A stretch of 64,000 nt of DNA, taken from assembly GCA_018816865.1 (NCBI GenBank), contig JAHIUW010000036.1, positions 186,001 through 250,000 of the forward strand, in the 5' to 3' direction. Of the stretch, positions 1 through 10,199 are shown one piece after another. Origin of the DNA: Pseudomonadota bacterium. Lineage in GTDB: Bacteria; Desulfobacterota; Desulfovibrionia; Desulfovibrionales; Desulfovibrionaceae. The notes below the pieces were generated by a model. That model was not told where the DNA came from. It saw nothing but the letters and a program-made list of their open reading frames with translations, and made no database searches. The number at the start of each line of letters is the position of its first letter. The stretch's first letter is position 1. Both the position numbers and the translations under genes were made by a program.

Positions 1-782
1 GCAAACCGGGCGCAGGCATCGATCTTGCGAGCCATCTTCTGCAGACGCTGGGAGAAATAGACCAGCATGGCATCGCCCGCATCGTGCCCTAGGGAATCGT
101 TGACCTTCTTGAAGTCATCCATGTCGATGAAGGCCAGAGACAGGACATCCCCGTAGCGCTGGGCCCGCAGGAACTCCTCGTGCAGCTTTTCCTCCATGAC
201 CCGACGGTTCAGAAGGCCAGTGAGCGAATCACGCGAGGCCAGACGGGCCAGCCGTTCATGCGCCGTGACATTGGACAGGCACAGCGAAACCTTGATGGCC
301 AGCTGAGACAGGAGCGTGGTGTCCATCTCCGGGCTGAACCGGTCCGCCCTGGTGTCGGCCTGATTCAGGCAGCCCACCAGCTTGCCATCCAGGGTCAACG
401 GGGCCACGGCAACGGAGCGGATGCCCATGGGCGCGGGGTCGGGCAGCAGGGGAGAGAACAATTGCAGGGAACGATTTTCCAGGATCGGGCTCTCGCGGCC
501 TTCCAGCAAGGACAGCACGGCCTCGTTGTCCACCAGGACCAGCTGGCCACGAAGCTCACCCGACGCGTCCAGGTTGTCGAGCATGGCAGCCAGGTCTCCG
601 CCACGGATGATGGAGATCCAGACGTAGGGGACGTCGAACTTGGACCTGATCAGAGACACCAGGCGAGCGAACAGGGCCTCGAAATCAAGGATGGTCAGGA
701 CAGCCGTTTCGATCTCGAAGAATTTTCGGCAGATCTCCTCGTTTCGCTTGAGCACCGCGAATATCTGCTTGTTCTCGCTCAT
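1..782 (-). CDS. GAF-like/GGDEF diguanylate cyclase, truncated by window edge
   Basis: The gene reads leftwards and runs off the window start. It opens with ATG at 782 (MSENKQIFAVLKRNEE). Residues about 15-165 look like a DUF484/GAF-type sensory domain; from about residue 175 the typical GGDEF-domain opening is visible (RDSLTGLLNRR, then FIDMDDFKKVNDSLGHDAGD). The sequence stops at CARF, right where the GGDEF signature should follow, so catalytic competence cannot be judged. The known role of the family is synthesis of cyclic di-GMP from two GTP in the cytoplasm. No transmembrane segment is seen in the available 260 residues, so the sensor is probably soluble. It stands alone, separated from the next gene by a terminator hairpin. 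Confidence 0.85.
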   Translation of the reverse strand, partial: MSENKQIFAVLKRNEEICRKFFEIETAVLTILDFEALFARLVSLIRSKFDVPYVWISIIRGGDLAAMLDNLDASGELRGQLVLVDNEAVLSLLEGRESPILENRSLQLFSPLLPDPAPMGIRSVAVAPLTLDGKLVGCLNQADTRADRFSPEMDTTLLSQLAIKVSLCLSNVTAHERLARLASRDSLTGLLNRRVMEEKLHEEFLRAQRYGDVLSLAFIDMDDFKKVNDSLGHDAGDAMLVYFSQRLQKMARKIDACARF

Positions 783-865
783 CCTGAATAGCCCCCCACA
801 GCAACAGGTACCCACACCACAGGTCTAAAATTTTTCTGGAGTATCTCTTATCACTTTTCAAATAG

Positions 866-897
866 CAAGGCGGCGAGGAAAAATCCTCGCCGCCTTG
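866..897 (-). terminator. Hairpin terminator after acyl-CoA ligase
   Basis: Perfect 13-bp stem CAAGGCGGCGAGG / CCTCGCCGCCTTG with a six-base A-rich loop. It lies just past the stop of the minus-strand ligase at 931. The T tract on the minus strand is short (CTATTTG), so it may act partly as a stabilising hairpin. Confidence 0.6.
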
Positions 898-930
898 GTC
901 AATTTCTCAGTATCAGTATTTGAATATTCT

Positions 931-2571
931 TTACTTTTCCAAATCCTGGGCCCTGATCTCGGCACGCTTGATCTTGCCGGAGATGGTCTTGGGCAGCTCA
1001 GCCACGTAGGCGATCACCCGGGGATACTTGTAGGGAGCGGTGATCTTCTTGACGTGATCCTGCAGCTCCTTAGTCAATTCCTTGGTGCCCTCGAAGCCGG
1101 GGGCCAAGACGATGGTCGCCTTGACGGCCTGACCGCGCACCTCGTCGGGCACTCCGGTGACGGCGGCCTCGACCACGGCCTCGTGGGAGATGAGTGCGCT
1201 CTCGACCTCGAAGGGTCCGATGCGGTAGCCGGAACTCTTGATCAAATCGTCCACCCGGCCCAGGAACCAGTAATAACCGTCCTCATCGCGCCAGGCCTTG
1301 TCGCCGGTGTGGTAGAAGCCGCCTTCCATGGCGTTGGCGGTCTTCTGCGGTTCGTCCAGATATTCGCTGAACAGCCCCAGCACGGGCTCCTCGCCCAGGC
1401 GAATGCAGATCTCACCCTCCTCGCCGGAGCCCACCTCCTGGCCTTGGCCATTCAGCAACACCACGTCCCAACCGGGGGTGGGCCTGCCGATGGAGCCGGG
1501 CTTGCTCTCCATGAACGGAAAGGTGGCGATCTGCAGGGTGGTCTCGGTCTGGCCATAGCCCTCGAAGATGGGCAGCCCCGTCATGCGCTGCCAGTCCTCG
1601 AAGACGCTGGTGTTCAGCAGTTCGCCGGCGGTGGTGCAGTGCCGGAGCCTGGAGAGGTCGTACTTCGCAAGATCCTCGCGAATCAAGAAGCGATAGATGG
1701 TGGGCGGGGCGCAGAAGCTGGTCACGCCTTCGCGGGCCAAGACGCCCAAGAGATCCGCGGGGGTGAACTTGCCCCTGAAGTCGTAGACAAAGACGCTGGC
1801 CCCGGCCATCCACTGGCCGTACATCTTGCCCCACACGGCCTTGCCCCAGCCGGTGTCGGCCACGGTCAGATGCAGGTCGCCGGGCATAAGGTCGTGCCAG
1901 TAGGCCCCGGTGACGTAGTGCCCAATGGGGTAGCAATGATTGTGCATGACCATCTTCGGAGGCCCGGTGGTGCCCGACGAAAAGAAGATCAGCAGCGGAT
2001 CGTCGCCGCAAGCCGCGTCCGTGGGCCTGGGGAACTCGTCCGCGGCTGTGGCGCAGAGGGCGTCGTACTGCACCCAGCCCGGCAGGAGCATGCCCGGCCC
2101 GGCCTGGACCAAGACCTTGAGTCCCGGGCTTTCGGCGCGCGCGGCGTCCACGGTGGCGGCCACGGAATCCTCGGCGATCACGACGGAGATGTTGCCGGTG
2201 GCCACGCGGTAAACGATGTCCTTAGTGGTCAGCAGGTTCGGAGAGGGGACGCCCACGGCCCCCAGACGATGCAGGGCCAGCATGGTCACCCAGAACTCGA
2301 TGCGCCGGTAGAGGATGATCATCACCCGGTCCCCCTTGCCCACGCCCTGTGCCTGCAAGGCATTGGCGAGACGGCAGGAGGTGGCGGCCAACCAACCAAA
2401 ATCGTATTCGCGCCGGTAGCCGTCGGGTCCGACATGGACGATGGCGCAGCGTTGGGGGTCCTTGGCGGCGATGGCGTCCAGGACATCGAAGGAAAAGTTG
2501 AAGTTCTCGGGGACCTCGGCGCTGAAAGCGCTGATAAATTCCTTGTAGCTTGCAGGTTTGAGCTTGTTCAT
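931..2571 (-). CDS. AMP-forming acyl-CoA ligase (medium-chain/benzoate type)
   Basis: 546 residues. It activates a carboxylic acid with ATP and CoA to the acyl-CoA via an acyl-adenylate, in the cytoplasm. The ATP loop FFSSGTTGPPK lies near residue 200, the adenylate motif EGYGQTE in the middle, YHTGDKAW before the C-terminal domain, and the catalytic lysine region PKTISGKIKR at the C-terminus. The ACSM-like layout and length suggest acetate, medium-chain or aromatic acids; the substrate cannot be read from sequence. ATG at 2571 was chosen because GAGAGGAG sits just upstream and the extension to 2697 overlaps the preceding gene. It follows an XRE-cupin regulator by about 90 bp, repeating the arrangement of the pair upstream. 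Confidence 0.9.
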   Translation of the reverse strand: MNKLKPASYKEFISAFSAEVPENFNFSFDVLDAIAAKDPQRCAIVHVGPDGYRREYDFGWLAATSCRLANALQAQGVGKGDRVMIILYRRIEFWVTMLALHRLGAVGVPSPNLLTTKDIVYRVATGNISVVIAEDSVAATVDAARAESPGLKVLVQAGPGMLLPGWVQYDALCATAADEFPRPTDAACGDDPLLIFFSSGTTGPPKMVMHNHCYPIGHYVTGAYWHDLMPGDLHLTVADTGWGKAVWGKMYGQWMAGASVFVYDFRGKFTPADLLGVLAREGVTSFCAPPTIYRFLIREDLAKYDLSRLRHCTTAGELLNTSVFEDWQRMTGLPIFEGYGQTETTLQIATFPFMESKPGSIGRPTPGWDVVLLNGQGQEVGSGEEGEICIRLGEEPVLGLFSEYLDEPQKTANAMEGGFYHTGDKAWRDEDGYYWFLGRVDDLIKSSGYRIGPFEVESALISHEAVVEAAVTGVPDEVRGQAVKATIVLAPGFEGTKELTKELQDHVKKITAPYKYPRVIAYVAELPKTISGKIKRAEIRAQDLEK

Positions 2572-2659
2572 GGCTCCTCTCGGCGGATGATGGTTCTTGG
2601 AATTCTGTTTCGACAATCGCTGTCCAGAGCGGGGCGCTCCGCCGTGCGCGGCGGTGCGC

Positions 2660-3211
2660 CTAGATAATGACGTCGATGAATTCCGCGTCCTGTCCATCGA
2701 GGGCGCGCAGGGAATGCGGGGTGTGCGAGCTGAAATACAGGCTGTCTCCCGGCTCCAGGGTCACGGGGTTGCCGTCGAGCATTAGTTCCAGACGGCCCTG
2801 GAGCATGTAGATGAATTCCTGTCCCGAATGGGTCACGGCCTTGACCTCATCGGCCTTTTTGGCGGGCACGCGGATCTTGAAAGGCTCCATCTTGCGACCG
2901 GTGAACTTGTAGGCCAAGCTCTTGTAGTCGTAATCCTTGCGGCGCTCCACGGACAGCCCCTCGCCGTCCTTGACCAGGGAAAAGCTGGTCAGATGGGCCT
3001 CGGCCCCGGAGATGAGCACGGTCAGATCAACGCCAAAGGCCTGGGCCACCTTGAACAGGTAGCTCACCGGGATCTCGATGACCCCGGATTCGTAGGCGAC
3101 CACGGTTTCGGGTTCCATGGAGAGCCTGGAAGCCATCTCCTCCACGGAGAGGTCCAGCGCATCGCGCAGACCGGCGAGCCGGGGCGCGATTTCCTTGTAT
3201 GCCTGTTCCAT
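2660..3211 (-). CDS. XRE-family regulator with C-terminal cupin
   Basis: 183 residues. A helix-turn-helix of XRE type occupies about residues 8-62 and a cupin_2 domain about 105-182 (HSGQEFIYMLQGRLEL, then PGDSLYFSSHTPHSLRA). This family binds DNA and senses a small ligand through the cupin barrel, often an acid or its CoA derivative. The start at 3211 is fixed by a strong GAGGAGGAT ribosome site directly before it. It lies between two acyl-CoA ligases on the same strand and probably controls the ligase downstream; this last point is inference from position. Confidence 0.88.
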   Translation of the reverse strand: MEQAYKEIAPRLAGLRDALDLSVEEMASRLSMEPETVVAYESGVIEIPVSYLFKVAQAFGVDLTVLISGAEAHLTSFSLVKDGEGLSVERRKDYDYKSLAYKFTGRKMEPFKIRVPAKKADEVKAVTHSGQEFIYMLQGRLELMLDGNPVTLEPGDSLYFSSHTPHSLRALDGQDAEFIDVII

Positions 3212-3304
3212 ATCCTCCTCCTTCAGCTTGTAGGGCGCGGGGGAGCCGACACAGCCGCCCCGGTCTTCAATCCGCCATGGATTCTGCGGCCACACTCCGA
3301 GCCC

Positions 3305-4841
<1,537 letters not shown>

Positions 4842-4854
4842 AGTTCCCATCCCC

Positions 4855-5421
4855 CTAGAACGGCACGTAGACGACGGCGTGGATTTCAGCGGGACCGGGG
4901 CCCTTGCTGCCCACGTGATGAGGCACCACTGAATTGTAGTACATGCTGTCGCCGGGGGTCAGGATGTAGGTCTCCTGCCCATAACGCAGCACCACTTCGC
5001 CGGAGACCACCACGATGAACTCCTCACCTTCGTGGGAGGACATCTCCGGTTCGTTGCCTTCGGGTTCCAGACGGATGAAGAACGGCTCCATATGCCGGTC
5101 GGCCTTGCCCTTGCCCAGATGCTGGTAGGTCATCTCGGGACACTTGGCACCGCTGGCCAGAGGCTCGGATTCCAGTTTGCGGTCCGCCAGGCGATGGATC
5201 AACGGGTCGTCGCTCAGGGCATCGTCAGTGAAAGTACCCAGCCGGACGCCCAGGGCACGGGCGATCTTGACCAACGGCCCCAGGGCCGGAGATGCCGTCT
5301 GAGCCTCAATGGCCGCGATGAACGTGGCATCCAGCCCCGTCCTCTCGGCCAACTGTTCGACGCTCAACTCCTTGCTTTCGCGGTAGGATTTGATGCGGAT
5401 GCCGATCTTTCCGTTCTCCAT
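4855..5421 (-). CDS. XRE-family regulator with C-terminal cupin
   Basis: 188 residues. An XRE helix-turn-helix is at about residues 8-62 (KSYRESKELSVEQLAERTGL), a linker follows, and a cupin domain is at about 112-187 (HEGEEFIVVVSGEVVLRYG, PGDSMYYNSVVPHHV). The start at 5421 has AAGGAG seven bases upstream. It is the first gene of the minus-strand run cupin-ligase-cupin-ligase and is only 13 bp from the ligase remnant it probably controls. It is a diverged paralogue of the regulator at 2660-3211, so the whole pair looks duplicated. The AT-rich stretch at about 5550-5615 upstream probably holds its promoter. Confidence 0.87.
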   Translation of the reverse strand: MENGKIGIRIKSYRESKELSVEQLAERTGLDATFIAAIEAQTASPALGPLVKIARALGVRLGTFTDDALSDDPLIHRLADRKLESEPLASGAKCPEMTYQHLGKGKADRHMEPFFIRLEPEGNEPEMSSHEGEEFIVVVSGEVVLRYGQETYILTPGDSMYYNSVVPHHVGSKGPGPAEIHAVVYVPF

Positions 5422-5641
5422 GGGCTGCTCCTTTTCGCAGGCAGGGGCAGGCCAGGCAATGCCCCGCTTTAGTGGTGACGATGACAGGAAAGGCCCGCCA
5501 GACATGGCCGGACCTTCCCGTAGCGCGACACCATACGGAAACTGTGGACGACGCGCAATATTGTAATGATCTTGAACAGTTGATAGATAATCTTTGATAT
5601 ATCACCGCAGGAAGGAACAGGCCCGTAACGGGCTGAAAAGA

Positions 5642-6685
5642 CTAGTTGCCGACCATGGCCCGGCTGCTGGTGTCGATGATCACGGCAGCGTCCCGGGGAC
5701 CGAGACGCCGGAGCACGAAACGCCCCGTATAGACCCCCGCGGGCCAGCGATCCGCGCCGCGCCGACTGCCGACATACTGAAAGAACTGAACCTTGGACCT
5801 GTCCATGAGCTGCTCATGACGGGCCAAGAGCTCCCCCTCCGGCCCCGAAAGGGAAAACTCCAGGACATCCCCCTCGAGCAACCCCGCCACCCGGATCCAG
5901 TACACTAGGGCCTCGCTGTCCACGGGAAACACGGATTGTTCAAGGAGCCTGTGGGCCACCTCTTCGTGGCTGGGGGGCCTGGAGGCAAAACCGGACCCCA
6001 ACAACCGGGTTGGCTCGTAAGCCAATAGCCGCAAAGCTTGAGGGGACCAGAGAGGGGCTTCACCCGGTCCGCAGGGCGGACCACCGGCCAGCCCCTTGAA
6101 CGGGTCCACGGGCCGACCATCGACTCGCACCGAGAATTCCAGATGCGGAAATTCTGTCCGACCCGAAAGGCCCACCAACCCGAGAATCGTGCCTGCGCGG
6201 ACTTTCTGCCCCTTGCGGACACGCACACTGCCTTTCCTGAGATGGCTGTATTGGGTCTCGACCCCTCCACCGTGGGAGACAACCACGGAGTTTCCGGCAA
6301 AACGCCCATCCAGGGACGCGGTCCCTGTCTCCCTGACGCTCACGTCGTCCATGCCGTCGCGGATGGCGCGCACCGTCCCCGGCGCGGCAGCGAGCACGGG
6401 CACCCCCTCGTCCATGTGCACCAGATCACGCACCCGGAAATCCGTGCCCGTGTGGCCGTCGTAGGACAGTCGGCCACAGGCATAATCCTTGTAGCCGCTG
6501 CCGGGATCGGCATCGAAATACTGCTGGATGAAGCAGTCCGTTTGCATGTCGCAGTCCAGGGGCAAGTCGAACTGCGGCGCTGAAGCGCAGGCGGCGCCCC
6601 ACAGCACGGCCAGCGCCAGCCAGGCCATGCCCAGGGCGAGGAAGGATTTCGCAACGGGTCCCATTTCGCGTCGGAGGGTCATCAT
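5642..6685 (-). CDS. M23 (LytM-like) peptidase-family protein, exported
   Basis: About 347 residues with an N-terminal signal peptide (hydrophobic core LALGMAWLALAVLWGAAC). The LytM fold shows H78-x3-D82 (HTGTD), a YSHL histidine at 148 and the final motif HLEF at 181. In canonical M23 enzymes that last motif is H-x-H; here the second histidine, normally a zinc ligand, is Glu183. The protein may bind zinc through Glu or be an inactive peptidoglycan-binding homologue. A C-terminal domain of about 120 residues follows. The start is uncertain: ATGs at 6685 and 6682 lie right beside GGAG, and ATG 6664 has no ribosome site. It reads away from the FapA gene, with a short divergent spacer. Confidence 0.75.
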   Translation of the reverse strand: MMTLRREMGPVAKSFLALGMAWLALAVLWGAACASAPQFDLPLDCDMQTDCFIQQYFDADPGSGYKDYACGRLSYDGHTGTDFRVRDLVHMDEGVPVLAAAPGTVRAIRDGMDDVSVRETGTASLDGRFAGNSVVVSHGGGVETQYSHLRKGSVRVRKGQKVRAGTILGLVGLSGRTEFPHLEFSVRVDGRPVDPFKGLAGGPPCGPGEAPLWSPQALRLLAYEPTRLLGSGFASRPPSHEEVAHRLLEQSVFPVDSEALVYWIRVAGLLEGDVLEFSLSGPEGELLARHEQLMDRSKVQFFQYVGSRRGADRWPAGVYTGRFVLRRLGPRDAAVIIDTSSRAMVGN

Positions 6686-6828
6686 CTCCGTCTGTATATC
6701 GCACTTGGACAAACCATGAAAGCCCCAGAGGCCCAACGCCTGATTGCCAACCCGAACCCGTGTGTGTCAGGGTGCAACAGGGGGCTACGCACCGGATACC
6801 AAGACCAAACTCGGGAGAACTGCATCGC

Positions 6829-8739
6829 ATGAGCGAAGACTCACTTCAGCCCCATTCCGCCCAGACCGGACCTGACCTGACCATTGTCCTCAGCGAGGAC
6901 GGCATGACGGCCATTGTCGAGACATACACTCCGCCGCCTTCCAACGCGCCGGCCCTTTCCCTCGAAACCCTCCACGAAGCCATGCGCCGCGTGGGGATCA
7001 TCAGTCCACAGACCCCCCTGCTGGACAAGGTGCTGCTGCGGGCACGCCTCAAGAAGGACATCACTGGCATGACCGTGGCCGAAGGCAGGCCGCCCTCCGA
7101 CGCCAGCGATGCCCGCATCGAATTCAAAGGCGACATGGCCCATCCGGTCTTCCATGGCGACATCTTCGCGCACCTGATCCCGCCCGGCAAGCCTTCACCC
7201 GGCGCCACGGTCACCGGAACCCCCGTCCCGGCAGCATCCGATCGCAAGCCCGCAGAAATCCAGATCGACGAGTCCTCAGGTGCCCTCCTGGACCAAGGCA
7301 CCATGGACATCCAGGCCAAAGCCTATGGCTTGGTGGATTACCGCCAGAAAAAGCTGCTCATCAAGCCACTGCTCAGGGTCGCCCCGAACAAGTTGAAGAT
7401 CACCGGGACCATCTATCCCCAAACCTTTCAGGGGACCCCGGTCTCCGTGGACATGATCAAGCGCGACCTCTGGGCCATGGGGGTGCACACCCTTGAGGAA
7501 GCACCCCTGAAAAAGGCCTTGGCCAAGGCCACAAAAACAGGCGAACCCCAGGAGGGGGTCACCGTGGCCAAGGGCACGGCCCCGATCCACGGCGAGGATG
7601 GCCGCTTCGAACTGGCCTTCATCGGCTCCCAAGACCTCTTGGCCGCGGACGACTCCAACGTGGTCGACCCCCGCGAGCGCAGCAAATTCGAGCCCATCAA
7701 AGAAGGCACCCCGATCGGACGCCTACTCCCGCCCAAGGAAGGACACTTCGGTCGCGATGTCTTCGGCGAAGACCTGGTGCCCCGCAAGGGCCGACCGGCC
7801 GAGGTCTTCCCCGGGGACAACGTCGACATCTCCGCCGATGGAGTGGAGTTCAGCGCCGCCATTTCGGGCATGATCACCTGGGACGGGAACCGGGTCTCGG
7901 TCCTGGAAATGGTGCATATCAAGGGCGACATCAGTTACCACTCGGGCAACCTGCGCCTGGATAACGGCTCGGTGCTCATCGATGGCTCGATCCGCGACGG
8001 ATTCAAAGTCACGGCCCCGGGCGACATCTGCGTGGGCTCGGCCATCGAAAGCGCCTTCGTCAATGCCGGAGCCAACGTCGGCGTCAAAGGCGGCATCGTC
8101 ATGGGCGGCGAGGGCCGTGTGCTGGCCCGGGGCGACGTGTCCTGCAATTTCGCGGAAAATGCCGTCATCGAGGCGGGCGGCAACGTCAACGTGGCCCACA
8201 ACCTGTCCACCAGCCTGATCACAGCCAAAGGGCACGTGCTCTGCTTTAAGGGCAAGGGCATCATCCTCGGCGGGCTCATCGAGACCGGCAAGGGAGTGGA
8301 AGCCAACGAAATCGGCTCGACCCTGGGGGTCAAGACCAGGATCCGGCTGGATGTGGGCATCGAAATCGGCGGCATCGAAAAGCTGATTTCAGAGCGCAAA
8401 GCCCTGCGCGAGCAGAAATCGCACCTCGACGGAATCCTCGGGACGGAGCAGCCCAAGGCGCTGCTGGAACGCACCCCCCGGGAACAGCGGGGGGAGATGG
8501 CCGAACTCATCAAGGAGCGAATCGGCATCGTGGACCGAATGAAAGAGGTCGAGAATGCGCTGGAGGAACGTCGCGTCGCCCTGGAGCAGCTGAGCCGGTT
8601 GCGCGTCAAAGTCCGGCGTATGGCCCATCCCGGCACCATCATCAGCATCGCGAATAAAAAACTCGTGCTGTATGAACCCCAGGAAGGGCCCTGCCAGTTC
8701 TTCTACGATCCGGACACCTCCGCCATCGTTATGGAATAA
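6829..8739 (+). CDS. FapA/DUF342 family protein
   Basis: 636 residues. The central part is the DUF342 region of repeated short beta-strands with glycines (for example LRLDNGSVLIDGSIRDGFKV and VNAGANVGVKGGIVMGG, about residues 370-510), forecasting a beta-helix-like stack. A charged coiled coil follows at about 515-600, and a short beta C-terminus. The family is linked to polymer or polar-structure assembly in other bacteria, but its biochemical role is not settled. ATG at 6829 was chosen with GGGAG upstream; an ATG at 6760 would add 23 unconvincing residues. No signal peptide is seen. The methyltransferase gene begins 9 bp after its stop, so the two are probably co-transcribed. Confidence 0.8.
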   Translation: MSEDSLQPHSAQTGPDLTIVLSEDGMTAIVETYTPPPSNAPALSLETLHEAMRRVGIISPQTPLLDKVLLRARLKKDITGMTVAEGRPPSDASDARIEFKGDMAHPVFHGDIFAHLIPPGKPSPGATVTGTPVPAASDRKPAEIQIDESSGALLDQGTMDIQAKAYGLVDYRQKKLLIKPLLRVAPNKLKITGTIYPQTFQGTPVSVDMIKRDLWAMGVHTLEEAPLKKALAKATKTGEPQEGVTVAKGTAPIHGEDGRFELAFIGSQDLLAADDSNVVDPRERSKFEPIKEGTPIGRLLPPKEGHFGRDVFGEDLVPRKGRPAEVFPGDNVDISADGVEFSAAISGMITWDGNRVSVLEMVHIKGDISYHSGNLRLDNGSVLIDGSIRDGFKVTAPGDICVGSAIESAFVNAGANVGVKGGIVMGGEGRVLARGDVSCNFAENAVIEAGGNVNVAHNLSTSLITAKGHVLCFKGKGIILGGLIETGKGVEANEIGSTLGVKTRIRLDVGIEIGGIEKLISERKALREQKSHLDGILGTEQPKALLERTPREQRGEMAELIKERIGIVDRMKEVENALEERRVALEQLSRLRVKVRRMAHPGTIISIANKKLVLYEPQEGPCQFFYDPDTSAIVME

Positions 8740-8748
8740 CACGACAGC

Positions 8749-9378
8749 ATGCCACACCAGAATGACGAATACGCCCAGGTCGCCCGGCTCTACGACCCAC
8801 TGACCGGCCCCTTCCTGCGGGGCGTGCGCCAGGCGGTTGTGGCCCTGGCCCGAGCCCGCAACGCGCATACGGCCGTGGACATCTGCTGCGGCACGGGGGC
8901 CCAGCTCATCGCCCTGGACCGCGCAGGATGCACCTGCACGGGGGTGGATCTCTCCCTGCCCATGCTGGCCGTTGCCCGACGCAAATCCCCCCCGTCCATC
9001 ACCTACGTCAACGCCGACGGCACCCAAATACCCCTGGCGAACGAAAGCTTCGACATCACCATCCTGGCCTTTGCCCTGCACGAGAAACCAGCCCCTGTCC
9101 GCAAGTCCTTGCTGGCCGAGGCCATGCGCCTGCTCAAACCGGGGGGCACCCTGGCCGTGACGGACTACTTGGCGCCCCGGGGGCTGCTGGGCCTGCTGGG
9201 CCATCTGGGGGTGGGGTTGTTCGAGCGCGCCGCCGGGGCCGAACACCATGCCCAGTACCGGGAGTACTTGGCCCAGGGCGGCACCCTGGGGCTGCTGGAG
9301 CTCAGGGGATTGCATCCGGAACAGGTCAGCCCCTCCCATTTGGGGGCCGTGGGCCTGGTCACCCTGCGCAAACCATAA
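8749..9378 (+). CDS. Class I SAM-dependent methyltransferase (UbiE-like)
   Basis: 209 residues. The SAM-binding motif I is VDICCGTGAQL (about residues 43-53), followed by the acidic motif II GVDLSLPML and the Methyltransf_11 core ANESFDITILAFALHE. The family transfers a methyl group from S-adenosylmethionine to a small molecule or lipid; the UbiE-like look does not prove a role in quinone synthesis. It follows the DUF342 gene with a 9-bp gap. A weak hairpin follows the stop. Confidence 0.8.
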   Translation: MPHQNDEYAQVARLYDPLTGPFLRGVRQAVVALARARNAHTAVDICCGTGAQLIALDRAGCTCTGVDLSLPMLAVARRKSPPSITYVNADGTQIPLANESFDITILAFALHEKPAPVRKSLLAEAMRLLKPGGTLAVTDYLAPRGLLGLLGHLGVGLFERAAGAEHHAQYREYLAQGGTLGLLELRGLHPEQVSPSHLGAVGLVTLRKP

Positions 9379-9405
9379 AAGCCCAGGGCACTCGCCACGG
9401 GCTTT
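9378..9405. terminator. Weak hairpin between convergent genes
   Basis: AAAGCCC at 9378-9384 pairs with GGGCTTT at 9399-9405. It sits between the methyltransferase and the convergent APS kinase gene and could serve either. The stem is short and the loop is 14 bases. Confidence 0.35.
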
Positions 9406-9513
9406 GCTCATCCTGGAGCAGAGAATGCCCCTTGATCATGCCTGCTTTCACAACTGCCTTGGCGACCGGCTCCTCACGACACACCCTCCGAGATCGTCAG
9501 AGGCGCGGTCCGC

Positions 9514-10128
9514 TCAGCGCTGCTTGGCATAGCCCAGTTCGGCCAGCCGCAGTCTCCAGGCCTGTTCGTCGAACTTGGAATAGTCACTACGCTCACAGTC
9601 ATCGGCCTTGGGCAGGAAACCCCGCTCCTCCAAGGCACACAGCACCTTGCGCACGCTGGCCGTCACGGTTTCCCTGTCGGTCTCACAGACGATATCGGCA
9701 TTCAGGGGCGCCTCATAGGGCGAGCTGATACCGGTGAAGGCCGCGATCTCCCCCGCCCGCGCCCGGGCATACAAGCCCTTGACGTCCCTGGCCTCCACCA
9801 CCTCCAGGGGACATTTGCACCAGACCTCGACATAATTATCCAACAGTTTTCGATTCTGCTCTCTGGCCTGCTCAAAGGGGGCGATGGCGGCCACGACGCT
9901 GTTCACTCCATTCTTGTTCAGCAGATGGGAGATGAAACCGATGCGCCGGACATTGAGATCTCTGTGCTCCCTGGAAAATCCGAGTTCGGAGCTGAAATTG
10001 GTACGGATCAGATCGCCGTCCAACAGCTCGGCCTTGAGCATCCGGCGACGTATTTCGAGATAGACATGCATGGAGAGCGTCGACTTCCCCGCTCCCGACA
10101 ACCCCGTGAACCACAGCGTAAACCCCAT
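9514..10128 (-). CDS. cysC: Adenylylsulfate (APS) kinase
   Basis: 204 residues. It phosphorylates APS with ATP to give PAPS. The P-loop GLSGAGKST is at residues 9-17, DGD at about 38, and the APS kinase signature FSREHRDLNVRR at about 51. The start at 10128 has AAGGAG upstream. In a sulfate reducer, APS made by ATP sulfurylase is reduced directly by AprAB, so PAPS from this enzyme is more likely used for sulfation, for instance of surface polysaccharides, than for respiration; that is inference. There is no ATP sulfurylase or sulfotransferase next to it. Confidence 0.92.
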   Translation of the reverse strand: MGFTLWFTGLSGAGKSTLSMHVYLEIRRRMLKAELLDGDLIRTNFSSELGFSREHRDLNVRRIGFISHLLNKNGVNSVVAAIAPFEQAREQNRKLLDNYVEVWCKCPLEVVEARDVKGLYARARAGEIAAFTGISSPYEAPLNADIVCETDRETVTASVRKVLCALEERGFLPKADDCERSDYSKFDEQAWRLRLAELGYAKQR

Positions 10129-10199
10129 TCCACCACTCCTTTTTATCGTGGAATATTGACCGTATCAGGCAGCTTTGTCCACCACCTCCGGTCAGCGGC

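Noticed and set aside
895-2667. Plus-strand frame opposite the first acyl-CoA ligase
   Set aside because: Composition is that of an antisense shadow; the minus strand has clear ligase motifs and a ribosome site.
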